NCBI RefSeq assembly: GCF_003971195.1
Contig: NZ_CP034593.1
Coordinates: 1,240,001-1,304,000, forward strand
DNA: 64,000 nt
Origin: Flaviflexus ciconiae
Lineage (GTDB): Bacteria; Actinomycetota; Actinomycetes; Actinomycetales; Actinomycetaceae
Direction of reading: 5' to 3'
How positions within the stretch are numbered: the stretch's first letter is position 1; each line of letters starts with the position of its first letter. Position numbers and translations under genes: made by a program. Below the pieces are notes generated by a model. The model saw nothing but the letters and a program-made list of their open reading frames with translations, ran no database searches and was not told the origin of the DNA. Of this stretch, positions 56,978-64,000 are shown piece after piece.

Positions 56978-59044
56978 TTATTCCACGAACGAACGGAAAG
57001 CTCCGTCAACCGTCTCCGCGAAGAGGTACATTCCCTCAATATTTGGGTGCGTCTGGTCCGCCTGAAGCATCTGCGGCTGGGCCGAAACTGCGGCGTGCCA
57101 GTCGGCAACCGCAACGTTCGGGTACTCGCTCGCAATCTCACGAATATAGTCGTTCGACGCATCGATAAACGTGGACAGTCCGTAGATCGTCACGATGACA
57201 ATCATCCGGTCCGGCCCAAGCAGCTCGATGGTTTGACGAACAACATCCGGGTCGGGGATGCCGGCATTCGTACCGAAGTCCAGGATGACAGCACGGCGGA
57301 TCGTGCCATCGGCGAGGCCCTGCTCAACGAGAGCGGGAGCCTGATGCCACTGCCGGTTGGACTTCGCAATGAAGTTGATTCCGGGGAACTGGACCTCGAG
57401 ACCATCGGCAGAGGTCACGATCAGGGAATCACCAATCGCGGTGATCTCATCACCGGTCGGCATGGTCCAATCCCCCTCGGGAGTCTGGCCGCCATTTCCG
57501 TTATCGGGATCTTCCGAGCCTTCGGATTCACCCGGGTTCTCGGAACCGTCAGGATCCTCGGATCCATCCGGATTGTCCGTGCCATCCGGGCTCTGCGAAG
57601 CATCCGGGTTCTCAGATCTCTCGGGTTATCGGAGCCTGGGTTATCGGTGCCGGGAGCATCGGGGTTGTTGACGTTTTCGGAGCCCTCTCCCCCGTTTGCA
57701 TCTTCGGGTCCCGCCGGGTCTCCGGACGGATCGGGGGCGGTGTTGTTTTGCTCCTCGAAGCGCTTCTCGTTCTCCTCGATCTCGAGCTGGACGGAGGACT
57801 TCTCGGGGCGCTGGCGACGGCGATTCCGGTTCCCGCGACCATGATGGCGCCGGCAACGGTTAGGCCCACGGCGGCCGGGCTCCTCGTGGCGATGTGGTTG
57901 ACGGCGATCGAGATGGTTTCCTTGAAGCCGTTCTTGCGGATCGGGGTTTCGATGTAGTGGTAGGAGAACTCGCAGATACCGAAGGTCACAGCAACGGCGA
58001 GAGCGGAGCGAATCCAGAACTCGGTCGTGCCGGGGGCGGCGGGCCATAGCAGAGAAGCCATGACGAGGATCGGCCAGTGCCACAGGTAGATCGCGTAAGA
58101 ACGCGTGCCGACCCACCGCGATACTCGGTTGTCGGAGATCTTGGCAAGCCGTGAGCCGGGGGCGAGCATGGCGGCGATAAGTGCGACGGTGCAGATCGAG
58201 GCGAGGAGGATGCCGCCGCGGTAGGCGATCATCGACTGGTCTTCGAGCACGAGGAGCAAAGTCATGAGGCCCACGAAGCCGGCGATGCCGACGATCTGGC
58301 TGTAGCGCTGCCATGTTCCCACCATCCACGTGCCGCTCGGTGGTGCCCACGAGAAGGCGAGGGCAATGCCGAGCGTCAGGCCAAAGAGGTGGGTGTCGGT
58401 GCCGTAGTAGACGCGCGTGAGGTTCATCGGGTCCGCCATGATCGCCATGAGCAGTGCCGAAACTCCCGCCAGGCCAAGGGCTAGCCCCACGCGGGTCTGC
58501 CAGGTGCGGATCATCATGATGATGAGGATGAAGAGCGGTGGCCACAGCAGATAGAACTGTTCTTCAACGGCAAGCGACCAGAAGTTCTTAAACAGCAGCG
58601 GCGATGTTTGGTCGAAGTAGGACGAGCCGTGGGCAATCTCCAGCCAGTTGGAGGAGAACGTGAGGGCACCGAGAACCTGCCTGCCGATCCCCACCAGCAA
58701 GTCCCGGTTGATCAGGGCGGCCGCGGGTACAACGGTGACGACAAGGAAGATCAGGGCGGGTAAGAGCCGCCGGGCTCGGCGGGTCCAGAATCCCTTGAGA
58801 TCAACTTTCTTGGTTTTCCTGACCTCGCGGAGCAGGAGCGTGGTGATGAGGAAGCCGGAGACAACGAAGAACACGTCGACACCGAGGAAACCACCGGGCA
58901 GGGCTCCGGGGGTGATGTGGTAGATGACGACGGCGATAACAGCGAGTGCTCGCAGGCCGTCAAGGCCGCCGATAATGCCCCCGGGTCGGCCATCGGGTGG
59001 CGGCCTCGCCGCCTCCTTGGTGCAGATGTTTCTGCGGTGCTCAT
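56978..59044 (-). pseudogene. Second OafA-type acyltransferase with SGNH domain, three frameshifts as given
   Basis: With three bases restored this is a 689-residue paralogue of the 2072-4081 gene. It has MSTAETSAPRRRRGRHPMAD, then GGLDGLRALAVIAVV, ten helices (GVDVFFVVSGFLITTLLLRE, WSLAVEEQFYLLWP), an Asp/Glu/Asn/Pro/Gly-rich linker, and a C-terminal SGNH domain with AIGDSL, DFGTNAG and ADQTHPN. The breaks are in the runs 58978-58982, 57805-57808 and 57623-57625; each needs one more base of the same kind. ATG 59044 follows AAAGAGGTG. A surface polymer O-acyltransferase role is inferred. Three breaks in one gene could mean decay, but all match the pattern seen in housekeeping genes here. Confidence 0.82.
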
Positions 59045-59260
59045 GATCACCTCTTTCCGGATTCTGTCCGCCACTTTAGTAGCGAACTGCCAGCGCGTCG
59101 CACTGTACTCGCCGAACCTCATGAAGTACCAGACCGGCGGCGATGTGCAGGATTAACGCCAACTGCTATCAACGGAAAACAAGGAAGATCATGCAGGCAG
59201 GATGTCTGATGGTCCCTGGGATAGCGCATGTCCTGCGACGCGCTGAACCGCGATGGGACC

Positions 59261-59293
59261 GGTGGGACGAGAGGACCCCGGGGCTCGTCCACC
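59261..59293 (-). terminator. Terminator after the UvrD/PcrA helicase gene
   Basis: GGTGGGACGAG (59261-59271) pairs with CTCGTCCACC (59284-59293) with one bulged G. It lies about 40 bp past the helicase stop on the minus strand. Confidence 0.5.
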
Positions 59294-59332
59294 TTTCGGT
59301 GTCATAGCTCCCGGGGCCATCACGCGTGTGGG

Positions 59333-61954
59333 CTATTCCGGCAGGGTAAGCGGCGCCATGGAAAGCATGAGTCGCTTTGTTTTCTTTCCGTCGAAGTCGA
59401 CCTTGGCGACGCGGTTGGAGCCGGTGCCTTCCAGACCGACAACCGTGCCGGGGCCGAAGGAGCGGTGGATCACGGTGTCGCCGATCTTGAGGGAAGCGAG
59501 GGCGCCGAGGCTCTCCTCTTCCTTCTGGGCACGTTCGGCGCGGGCCTTCTTGGCCTCTTCCGCGGCGGCCGCGCGTTCAGCTTCCAGTTCGGCCTTGCGC
59601 GCCTCGAACTTTGCGAGATCTTCCGGCGTCAGGGAATCCTGGGGCCGGGTCGATGGCTTCTTGCGTTTCGGTCCACCATCGAGCCGCCCGGGCTTGACCT
59701 TGCCGATGGGGGCGGGAGCGTAGGAGGACGATCCGAAGTCGGGATCCGAGTAGCGGGAGCCACCGGAGTAGCTGGACGACGTGGATCGGCGAAGCACGTC
59801 ACCCGCGGAGTGCTCTCTGCGCCAATCGACGAGTTCATCGGGGATTTCGTCGAGGAACCGGGACGGCGGCAACTCCTGGGGCGCACCCCACTGGCTGCGG
59901 ACTGCGGCGCGCGTGATGTAAAGGGTTTCGCGGGCACGGGTCAGCGCCACGTACGCGAGACGCCTCTCTTCGGATAGTTCGAAGGGATCGGCAAGCGATC
60001 TCATGTGGGGGAAGGTGCCGTCCTCGAGGCCGGTGACGAACACGGTCGGGAATTCAAGACCCTTGGCGGTGTGCACGGTCATGAGGGTCACTTCGCCGTC
60101 GTTTTGCGCATCTTCATCGGGTAGCTGGTCCGAGTCGGAGACGAGAGCAACGTGTTCGAGGAAGTCGCCGAGCGTGGCCTCGGGATTCGTCGTGCGGAAC
60201 TCGGCTGCGACCGAATGGAGTTCGGCCAGGTTATCGACCCTTGCCTCGTCCTGCGGGTCATCGGAGTTGCGTAGCTCCTCCATGTATCCCGTCTTCGCCA
60301 TAAGCTCGTCGAGGGTATCAGCGGGCGCCGCTCCCTCTTCCGAAGCGGCGCGTGCCTCTTCCAGGACGGTGCGGAAATCGACAATCGTCTTCTCGGCACG
60401 TGGCGTGAGGCCGGGGACTGCACCGCGCGGGGATTCGGGGTTGCCGACGTCGGCAATTGCGCCGCCGAACGACATCCCATGCATTTGGGCGTGTGCCGCA
60501 ACAGCATCTTCGGCCTTGGCTCCGAGCCCGCGGCGCGGGGTGTTAAAGATCCTTCGCATCGCCACCGTGTCATCGGGGTTGGCGATGACCTGAAGGTAGG
60601 CGAGGGCGTCCTTGATTTCCTTGCGTTCGTAGAAGCGGGTGCCGCCGATCAGCTTGTACGGGATCCCCGCGCGGATCAGCATCTCTTCCAGGGCACGGGA
60701 CTGTGCATTGGCGCGGTAGAAGACCGCAATATCGGACCACTTGCGCTTGCCGGACTTGTGCATGGCCTCGAGCTCTTCAATGAGGAAGCGTGCCTCGTCG
60801 TGCTCCGAGTCGGCAACGTAGCCGATGACCTTGTCGCCCTCCCCCTGGTCCGTCCACAGCCTCTTGGCCCGGCGGTTCGGGTTGTTGGAAATAACGGCGT
60901 TCGCGGCGGTCAGGATGTTCTGGGTAGACCGATAGTTCTGTTCAAGCAGAATCGAGGTGGCTGCCGGATAGTCCTCTTCGAAGGACTCGATGTTACGAAT
61001 CGTGGCGCCACGGAACGCATAGATCGACTGGTCGGCGTCACCCACGACGGTAAGTTCGCCAGCATCCGGCCCGGTACCGGTAAGGATCTTGATGAGAACG
61101 TACTGGGCGTGGTTCGTGTCCTGGTACTCGTCAACGAGAATGTGGCGGAACCTGCGCTGGTAGTGCTCGGTAATGGCGGGATGGGCCTGGAGCAGGTTGA
61201 CGGTCGTCATGATGATGTCGTCGAAGTCCAGAGCGTTCGCCGACTTCAACCGGCTCTGGTAGCCCCGATACGCCGCGGCAACCGTCACGTCCGCCTCGTC
61301 GTTCAGGCTCCGTGCGAAGTCATCCGGGTCGACAAGTTCGTTCTTCAGGTCCGAGATCCTGCGTAGCAGGCTCTTCGGGGTGGCCACGCGGGAGTCGATG
61401 CCCTCTTCTCGGCAGACCTGGTTCATGAGACGCAGGGAGTCGGCCGAGTCGTAGATCGTGAACGTCGACCTCATGTCCAGAGCTTCGTGCTCGGCACGAA
61501 GAATGCGCACGCAGGCCGAGTGGAAGGTCGAGATCCACATGCGGTGCGCAACCGGGCCGAGGAGAGATTGGAGCCGCTCCTTCATTTCCTTCGCGGCCTT
61601 GTTCGTGAACGTGATGGCGAGAATCTCACCGGGGCGAGCCCGGCCCGTTTCCACGAGGTGCGCGATGCGGTGCGTGAGCACCCGCGTCTTACCGGAACCG
61701 GCACCGGCGATCACCAGGAGCGGACCGCCGGAGTGAATGACGGCGGCCTTCTGCTGCGGATTGAGGCCCTCAATGAGGCGATCCGCCGCGTCTGCGGATC
61801 CTGATGGCGCAGGAGCGTACCCGCCAGGAGCTCCACCTGCCCGAGCAGGCGCCCCACCCGCGGGAGCGGTGGGGGTAGCTGGTTTTTGTGCGGCGGCTTG
61901 GGCCGCTACCTTTTGGCGGAGCCGTTCAAGGGCGGAAATCGGTTCGGGAGTCAT
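59333..61954 (-). CDS. pcrA: ATP-dependent DNA helicase PcrA/UvrD
   Basis: This 873-residue SF1A helicase acts in nucleotide excision and mismatch-type repair and in clearing proteins from DNA. A disordered Ala/Pro-rich N-terminus of about 60 residues precedes LNPQQKAAV and Walker A GAGSGKT (84-90). Motif II is ILVDEYQDTN, motif III VGDADQSIYAFRGA, motif IV LEQNYRST, and motifs V-VI are LMTVHTAKGLEFPTVFVTGL and RRLAYVALTRAR. The C-terminal Tudor-like domain (GDTVIHRSFGPGTVVGLEG) binds RNA polymerase in PcrA. ATG 61954 starts it. sucC and sucD lie downstream on the same strand, as in mycobacteria. Confidence 0.95.
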   Translation of the reverse strand: MTPEPISALERLRQKVAAQAAAQKPATPTAPAGGAPARAGGAPGGYAPAPSGSADAADRLIEGLNPQQKAAVIHSGGPLLVIAGAGSGKTRVLTHRIAHLVETGRARPGEILAITFTNKAAKEMKERLQSLLGPVAHRMWISTFHSACVRILRAEHEALDMRSTFTIYDSADSLRLMNQVCREEGIDSRVATPKSLLRRISDLKNELVDPDDFARSLNDEADVTVAAAYRGYQSRLKSANALDFDDIIMTTVNLLQAHPAITEHYQRRFRHILVDEYQDTNHAQYVLIKILTGTGPDAGELTVVGDADQSIYAFRGATIRNIESFEEDYPAATSILLEQNYRSTQNILTAANAVISNNPNRRAKRLWTDQGEGDKVIGYVADSEHDEARFLIEELEAMHKSGKRKWSDIAVFYRANAQSRALEEMLIRAGIPYKLIGGTRFYERKEIKDALAYLQVIANPDDTVAMRRIFNTPRRGLGAKAEDAVAAHAQMHGMSFGGAIADVGNPESPRGAVPGLTPRAEKTIVDFRTVLEEARAASEEGAAPADTLDELMAKTGYMEELRNSDDPQDEARVDNLAELHSVAAEFRTTNPEATLGDFLEHVALVSDSDQLPDEDAQNDGEVTLMTVHTAKGLEFPTVFVTGLEDGTFPHMRSLADPFELSEERRLAYVALTRARETLYITRAAVRSQWGAPQELPPSRFLDEIPDELVDWRREHSAGDVLRRSTSSSYSGGSRYSDPDFGSSSYAPAPIGKVKPGRLDGGPKRKKPSTRPQDSLTPEDLAKFEARKAELEAERAAAAEEAKKARAERAQKEEESLGALASLKIGDTVIHRSFGPGTVVGLEGTGSNRVAKVDFDGKKTKRLMLSMAPLTLPE

Positions 61955-62011
61955 AGATCTTTCGGGTTATCGCAAACGGGTTCGGACTACCTCGGGCGAG
62001 GACTGGTTACC

Positions 62012-62350
62012 TCAGACGAGGACGGCAATGGCTACGTTAACGACAACGAGCCCGGCAATGCCGCCAAAGAAGCCAGCGGACAGCTTCTCGTCGCGGCGCT
62101 CACCCCAAATAGCGAGGCCGGAGACGACGAGGGCCACAACTAGCTTAATGCCGATCTTCATGTGGTTGACGTCGCCGTCACCCATCTCGATCACACCAAC
62201 AAGCAGGAGGCCGGAAAGAAGTGCACCGAGTGCGCCGTGGAGCAGGCCCTTCGGCATTTCCTTCGTTTTAAGAGCGGACAGGGCGTAACCGAAAACGAGT
62301 GCCCAGGAAAGCAGGTGAACGATGAGAAGAAGTGAACGCACGATATCCAT
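62012..62350 (-). CDS. Small four-helix membrane protein, unrecognised
   Basis: This protein of about 112 residues has a first helix IVRSLLLIVHLLSWALVFGY, then LLHGALGALLSGLLLVGVIE, IGIKLVVALVVSGLAIW and FGGIAGLVVVNVAIAVLV. A conserved-looking MKIGIKL after GDVNHM precedes the third helix. ATG 62350 fits the topology; the open frame continues upstream with no such pattern. It lies 57 bp upstream of the helicase on the same strand. The family is unknown to me. Confidence 0.65.
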   Translation of the reverse strand: MDIVRSLLLIVHLLSWALVFGYALSALKTKEMPKGLLHGALGALLSGLLLVGVIEMGDGDVNHMKIGIKLVVALVVSGLAIWGERRDEKLSAGFFGGIAGLVVVNVAIAVLV

Positions 62351-62441
62351 GCCTGCCAGCCTAACGCCTGCCCCGGACCTCCTCGACCTCCGCTCCAGTG
62401 CTTCGCCGGAGAGAATACCCACACCGAAGGGTGGACTGAGT

Positions 62442-62573
62442 TCAGGTAAAGCGTGGGCCGAGTCCGCACCATGCAAGAACCAAGCTCAGGCCAAGCAAGA
62501 ACCGCGTTCAGACCAAGTGGGAACAGAGTGTGGCCCAAGCCGGAACAGAGTGCAGGCCAGGCGAGAACAGAGT
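62442..62573. repeat. 22-bp tandem repeat, six copies
   Basis: Six imperfect units with an exact 22-bp period fill 62442-62573. The consensus is TCAGGCCAAGC, one variable base, then GGAACAGAGT... written in two parts; the CCAAG core recurs at 62491, 62513, 62535 and (as CCAGG) 62557. The period is not a multiple of three, so it is not coding. There are no spacers, so it is not a CRISPR. Confidence 0.8.
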
Positions 62574-62578
62574 TCAGC

Positions 62579-62647
62579 TGGGGAGACGACCGCATACCGG
62601 TCAGTGAAAACCGGGTCGTCGCCGGGCGCGAGTTGATCGTCTCCCCA
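62579..62647. repeat. Long inverted repeat enclosing a smaller hairpin
   Basis: TGGGGAGACGA (62579-62589) is matched exactly by TCGTCTCCCCA (62637-62647). Inside is the smaller hairpin CCGGT / ACCGG. It directly follows the 22-bp tandem repeats. It could be a structured RNA, a terminator or a small element remnant. Confidence 0.6.
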
Positions 62648-62732
62648 ATTAACTGGGCGTGAGCCAATGCCGCTCCCAGAGACACATGCGAGGGCTCCAA
62701 AGCCGGAAAGTACGTGGCTCGCTAGAGACGAA

Positions 62733-62758
62733 AGACGCGCGGCCGAAGCCGCGCGTCT
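62733..62758 (-). terminator. Terminator after the 62796-63272 gene
   Basis: AGACGCGCGGC (62733-62743) pairs perfectly with GCCGCGCGTCT (62748-62758) around a CGAA loop. On the minus strand it is followed by TTCGTCTC. It lies 37 bp after the stop. Confidence 0.8.
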
Positions 62759-62795
62759 CAGTCAGTTTTGGTGCCTTGTCGGCTAGCCGTGGGTC

Positions 62796-63272
62796 TTAGA
62801 CCCGGGCTCCATTGTTCCGGCGTCCTTCGGCCATGATGGTCGAGCCCATGAGGAGCATCCAGACACCGACGCCGATCGCGAACAGCGCGACGCCGTATGC
62901 GAGGACGGAGGTGAAGAGCGAGGAGCGGAGGAACGAGGCGTTCATGAGCGTGGTGCGCTGAGCACTGTACGCATCGGCAGCTTCCTGATCGCCAGCCTCC
63001 TCAGCCTCGGAGGCGAGGGTGCCAAGCGTGGCGTAGGTTTCGCCGTCGGAGATGGCGAGGGCGTGCTTCTTGATGACCTCTGCCTGCGCGAATGCGGAGA
63101 TCGGGCCGGAGACCTGGTTGCCAGCAGCGAACGATGCGTCAGACGAGACCGTGATGTTCTCTTCCTTCAGCTGGCTCGTAACCATGAACCATGCGGTTGC
63201 ACCAGTGGCAACGAAAAGGATGCCGAAGACCAGAGTGACGATTCCGGTGATCTTCCCAAGCTTAGTTGTCAT
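62796..63272 (-). CDS. Conserved actinobacterial membrane protein (often misnamed LigA)
   Basis: This 158-residue protein has an N-terminal helix (ITGIVTLVFGILFVATGATAWF), an exposed middle region (about 35-110) with QLKEENITVSSDASFAAG, GPISAFAQAEVIKKHAL and GETYATLG, and a final helix (YGVALFAIGVGVWMLLMG). Such proteins recur in Actinobacteria and are often labelled aromatic ring-opening dioxygenase LigA, a name with no support in these motifs. ATG 63272 has AGGAGG upstream. The function is unknown. Confidence 0.75.
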   Translation of the reverse strand: MTTKLGKITGIVTLVFGILFVATGATAWFMVTSQLKEENITVSSDASFAAGNQVSGPISAFAQAEVIKKHALAISDGETYATLGTLASEAEEAGDQEAADAYSAQRTTLMNASFLRSSLFTSVLAYGVALFAIGVGVWMLLMGSTIMAEGRRNNGARV

Positions 63273-63695
63273 TACTTCCTCCTTTGGGCAACTGTTGCGC
63301 TACCCGCCTGTCGAGCTGGCCGTTGCCTGCCCTGTTGACTACAAATTTATGGCCCGCGAAAAATTCGGACAAGTATACATTTGTTACCTCACGCCAGCGT
63401 TGCGGAAAACTGGCGGGATCTCGGTAACAATTCGTAACCCCTCGTGTCCGTCATCACCCTTTTGACCCAATTGTCATAAATATTTATTCGCTGAACTGGG
63501 ACAATCTGGGCATGAATCTTTATATTTTTCGAATATATACAGCCGAAGCCGGGCGGACAAAAGTCCTAAAAAATGGAGTAGTTTTGAGCGAATCAGGGGA
63601 AAAGAGCCATTCCACAGTCTGGAATGGCTCTAAACGGGGAACTCCGATCGGACTCTCACTCGAGGGCGGCGCTCTCCAAGGACGGCGCCGCTCCT
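63273..63695. other. Intergenic region with a 12-bp-stem hairpin at 63603-63631
   Basis: About 420 bp lie upstream of the minus-strand membrane-protein gene and include its promoter. The stretch near 63470-63545 is unusually A+T-rich. AGAGCCATTCCA (63603-63614) pairs perfectly with TGGAATGGCTCT (63620-63631), a terminator-like hairpin with no gene beside it. I see no convincing coding sequence. Confidence 0.5.
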
Positions 63696-63752
63696 CACGT
63701 GCGAGAGTGTTTCCCACGTGCGAGAGGGTTTCCCACGTGCGGGAGTGCTTCT
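63696..63752. repeat. 19-bp tandem repeat, three copies with CACGTG
   Basis: Units start at 63696, 63715 and 63734. The first two are CACGTGCGAGAGTGTTTCC with one difference, and the third is more diverged. Each begins with the palindrome CACGTG. It lies just past the guaA terminator. Confidence 0.7.
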
Positions 63753-63767
63753 CGCACAGTTAAAGCG

Positions 63768-63794
63768 GTGAGGCCCGCTATCCGCGGGCCTCAC
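63768..63794 (-). terminator. Terminator after guaA
   Basis: GTGAGGCCCGC (63768-63778) pairs perfectly with GCGGGCCTCAC (63784-63794) around a 5-nt loop, 8 bp after the guaA stop on the minus strand. Confidence 0.85.
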
Positions 63795-63801
63795 TGGCTA
63801 A

Positions 63802-64000
63802 CTACTCCCACTCGATGGTGCCCGGGGGCTTCGAGGTCACGTCGACAACAACGCGGTTGATCTCCTCCACGCTGTTGGTGATTCGGTTCGAGATCTTTGC
63901 GATCACGTCGTAGGGCAACCTGGACCAGTCCGCGGTCATGGCATCCTCGGACGTGACGGGGCGGAGCACGATCGGGTGACCGTACGTGCGACCATCACCC
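63802..64000 (-). CDS. guaA: GMP synthase (glutamine-hydrolysing), C-terminal part
   Basis: The minus strand reads from the window edge to TAG 63804-63802, giving about 65 residues: [20 protein letters not shown], then [34 protein letters not shown] and the invariant end TIEWE. This is the C-terminal dimerisation domain of GuaA, which aminates XMP to GMP. The rest of the gene lies outside the window. The next gene on the minus strand, after the repeats, is the LigA-like protein. Confidence 0.95.
   Translation of the reverse strand, partial: GDGRTYGHPIVLRPVTSEDAMTADWSRLPYDVIAKISNRITNSVEEINRVVVDVTSKPPGTIEWE

Noticed and set aside
62442..62573. CRISPR array
   Set aside because: The 22-bp units are directly adjacent with no spacers, are imperfect, and no cas gene is in the window.
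62191..62700. Minus-strand open frame across the 22-bp repeats
   Set aside because: It overlaps the four-helix membrane protein in another frame and crosses repeats whose period is not a multiple of three. It has no plausible start context.
63512..63763. 83-codon plus-strand frame upstream of the guaA end
   Set aside because: It contains the perfect hairpin at 63603-63631 and the 19-bp repeats, lacks a ribosome binding site and has no protein-like pattern.

Overview
The window is an ordinary chromosomal segment of a high-GC Gram-positive bacterium (Actinobacteria). The sequence is about 60% G+C and its gene families are typically actinobacterial: DUF3117, DUF3017, DUF6350, NAD(P)H-quinone dehydrogenase LpdA, a PspC-fused sensor kinase and an LPXTG surface protein. 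Gene order repeats blocks known from Mycobacterium tuberculosis: methyltransferase/tatB/mrp/DUF1003/CBS protein; lpdA/PNP/phosphosugar mutase/deoA/cdd; and uvrD-like helicase/sucC/sucD/DUF6350/purN/purH. I would place it in or near the Actinomycetaceae but cannot name the genus. There are no rRNA or tRNA genes, no insertion sequence, no prophage and no CRISPR array.

Layout. 1-9 kb: MgtE-N/CBS protein and DUF1003, an OafA-SGNH acyltransferase, mrp, tatB, an O-methyltransferase, a GNAT, DUF3117 and a LOG-family protein. 9-21 kb: lpdA, then a purine and pyrimidine nucleoside unit. This has PNP and a phosphosugar mutase on the plus strand and, on the minus strand, a BMP lipoprotein, ABC ATPase, two permeases, cdd, deoA and a C39-like protein, packed with 4-8 nt overlaps. 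21-27.5 kb: manC, yihY, an exonuclease III, folD, glyA and purU (one-carbon metabolism). 27.7-32 kb: a solitary ABC ATPase and a FecCD-type metal or siderophore importer behind a Fur/Zur-like box. 32-40 kb: mdh, pgi, a repeat-rich membrane protein and a double-domain phosphofructokinase. 40-44 kb: a divergent envelope-stress module (response regulator, PspC-kinase, PspC-toastrack protein, small membrane protein). 44-54 kb: putA with DUF3017, a ferredoxin-reductase-like flavoprotein, purH behind a ZTP riboswitch, an LPXTG protein, purN and DUF6350. 54-64 kb: sucD/sucC, a second OafA-SGNH acyltransferase, a PcrA/UvrD helicase, two small membrane proteins, and the 3' end of guaA at the window edge.

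How the genes work together. Imported nucleosides are deaminated (cdd) and phosphorolysed (deoA, PNP), and the pentose phosphate is probably isomerised by the mutase. pgi, pfk, mdh and sucCD are central carbon enzymes. folD, glyA, purU, purN and purH form a one-carbon and purine set, and purH is controlled by its own substrate through the riboswitch.

Reading-frame caution. Five genes (mrp, the GNAT, mdh, putA and the second acyltransferase) carry nine apparent single-base losses. All are in short G/C runs, and in each gene one added base per site restores a full-length family member. Several are housekeeping genes, so I read these as consensus errors rather than decay, but the sequence as given is broken and I mark these genes as pseudogene-type entries.
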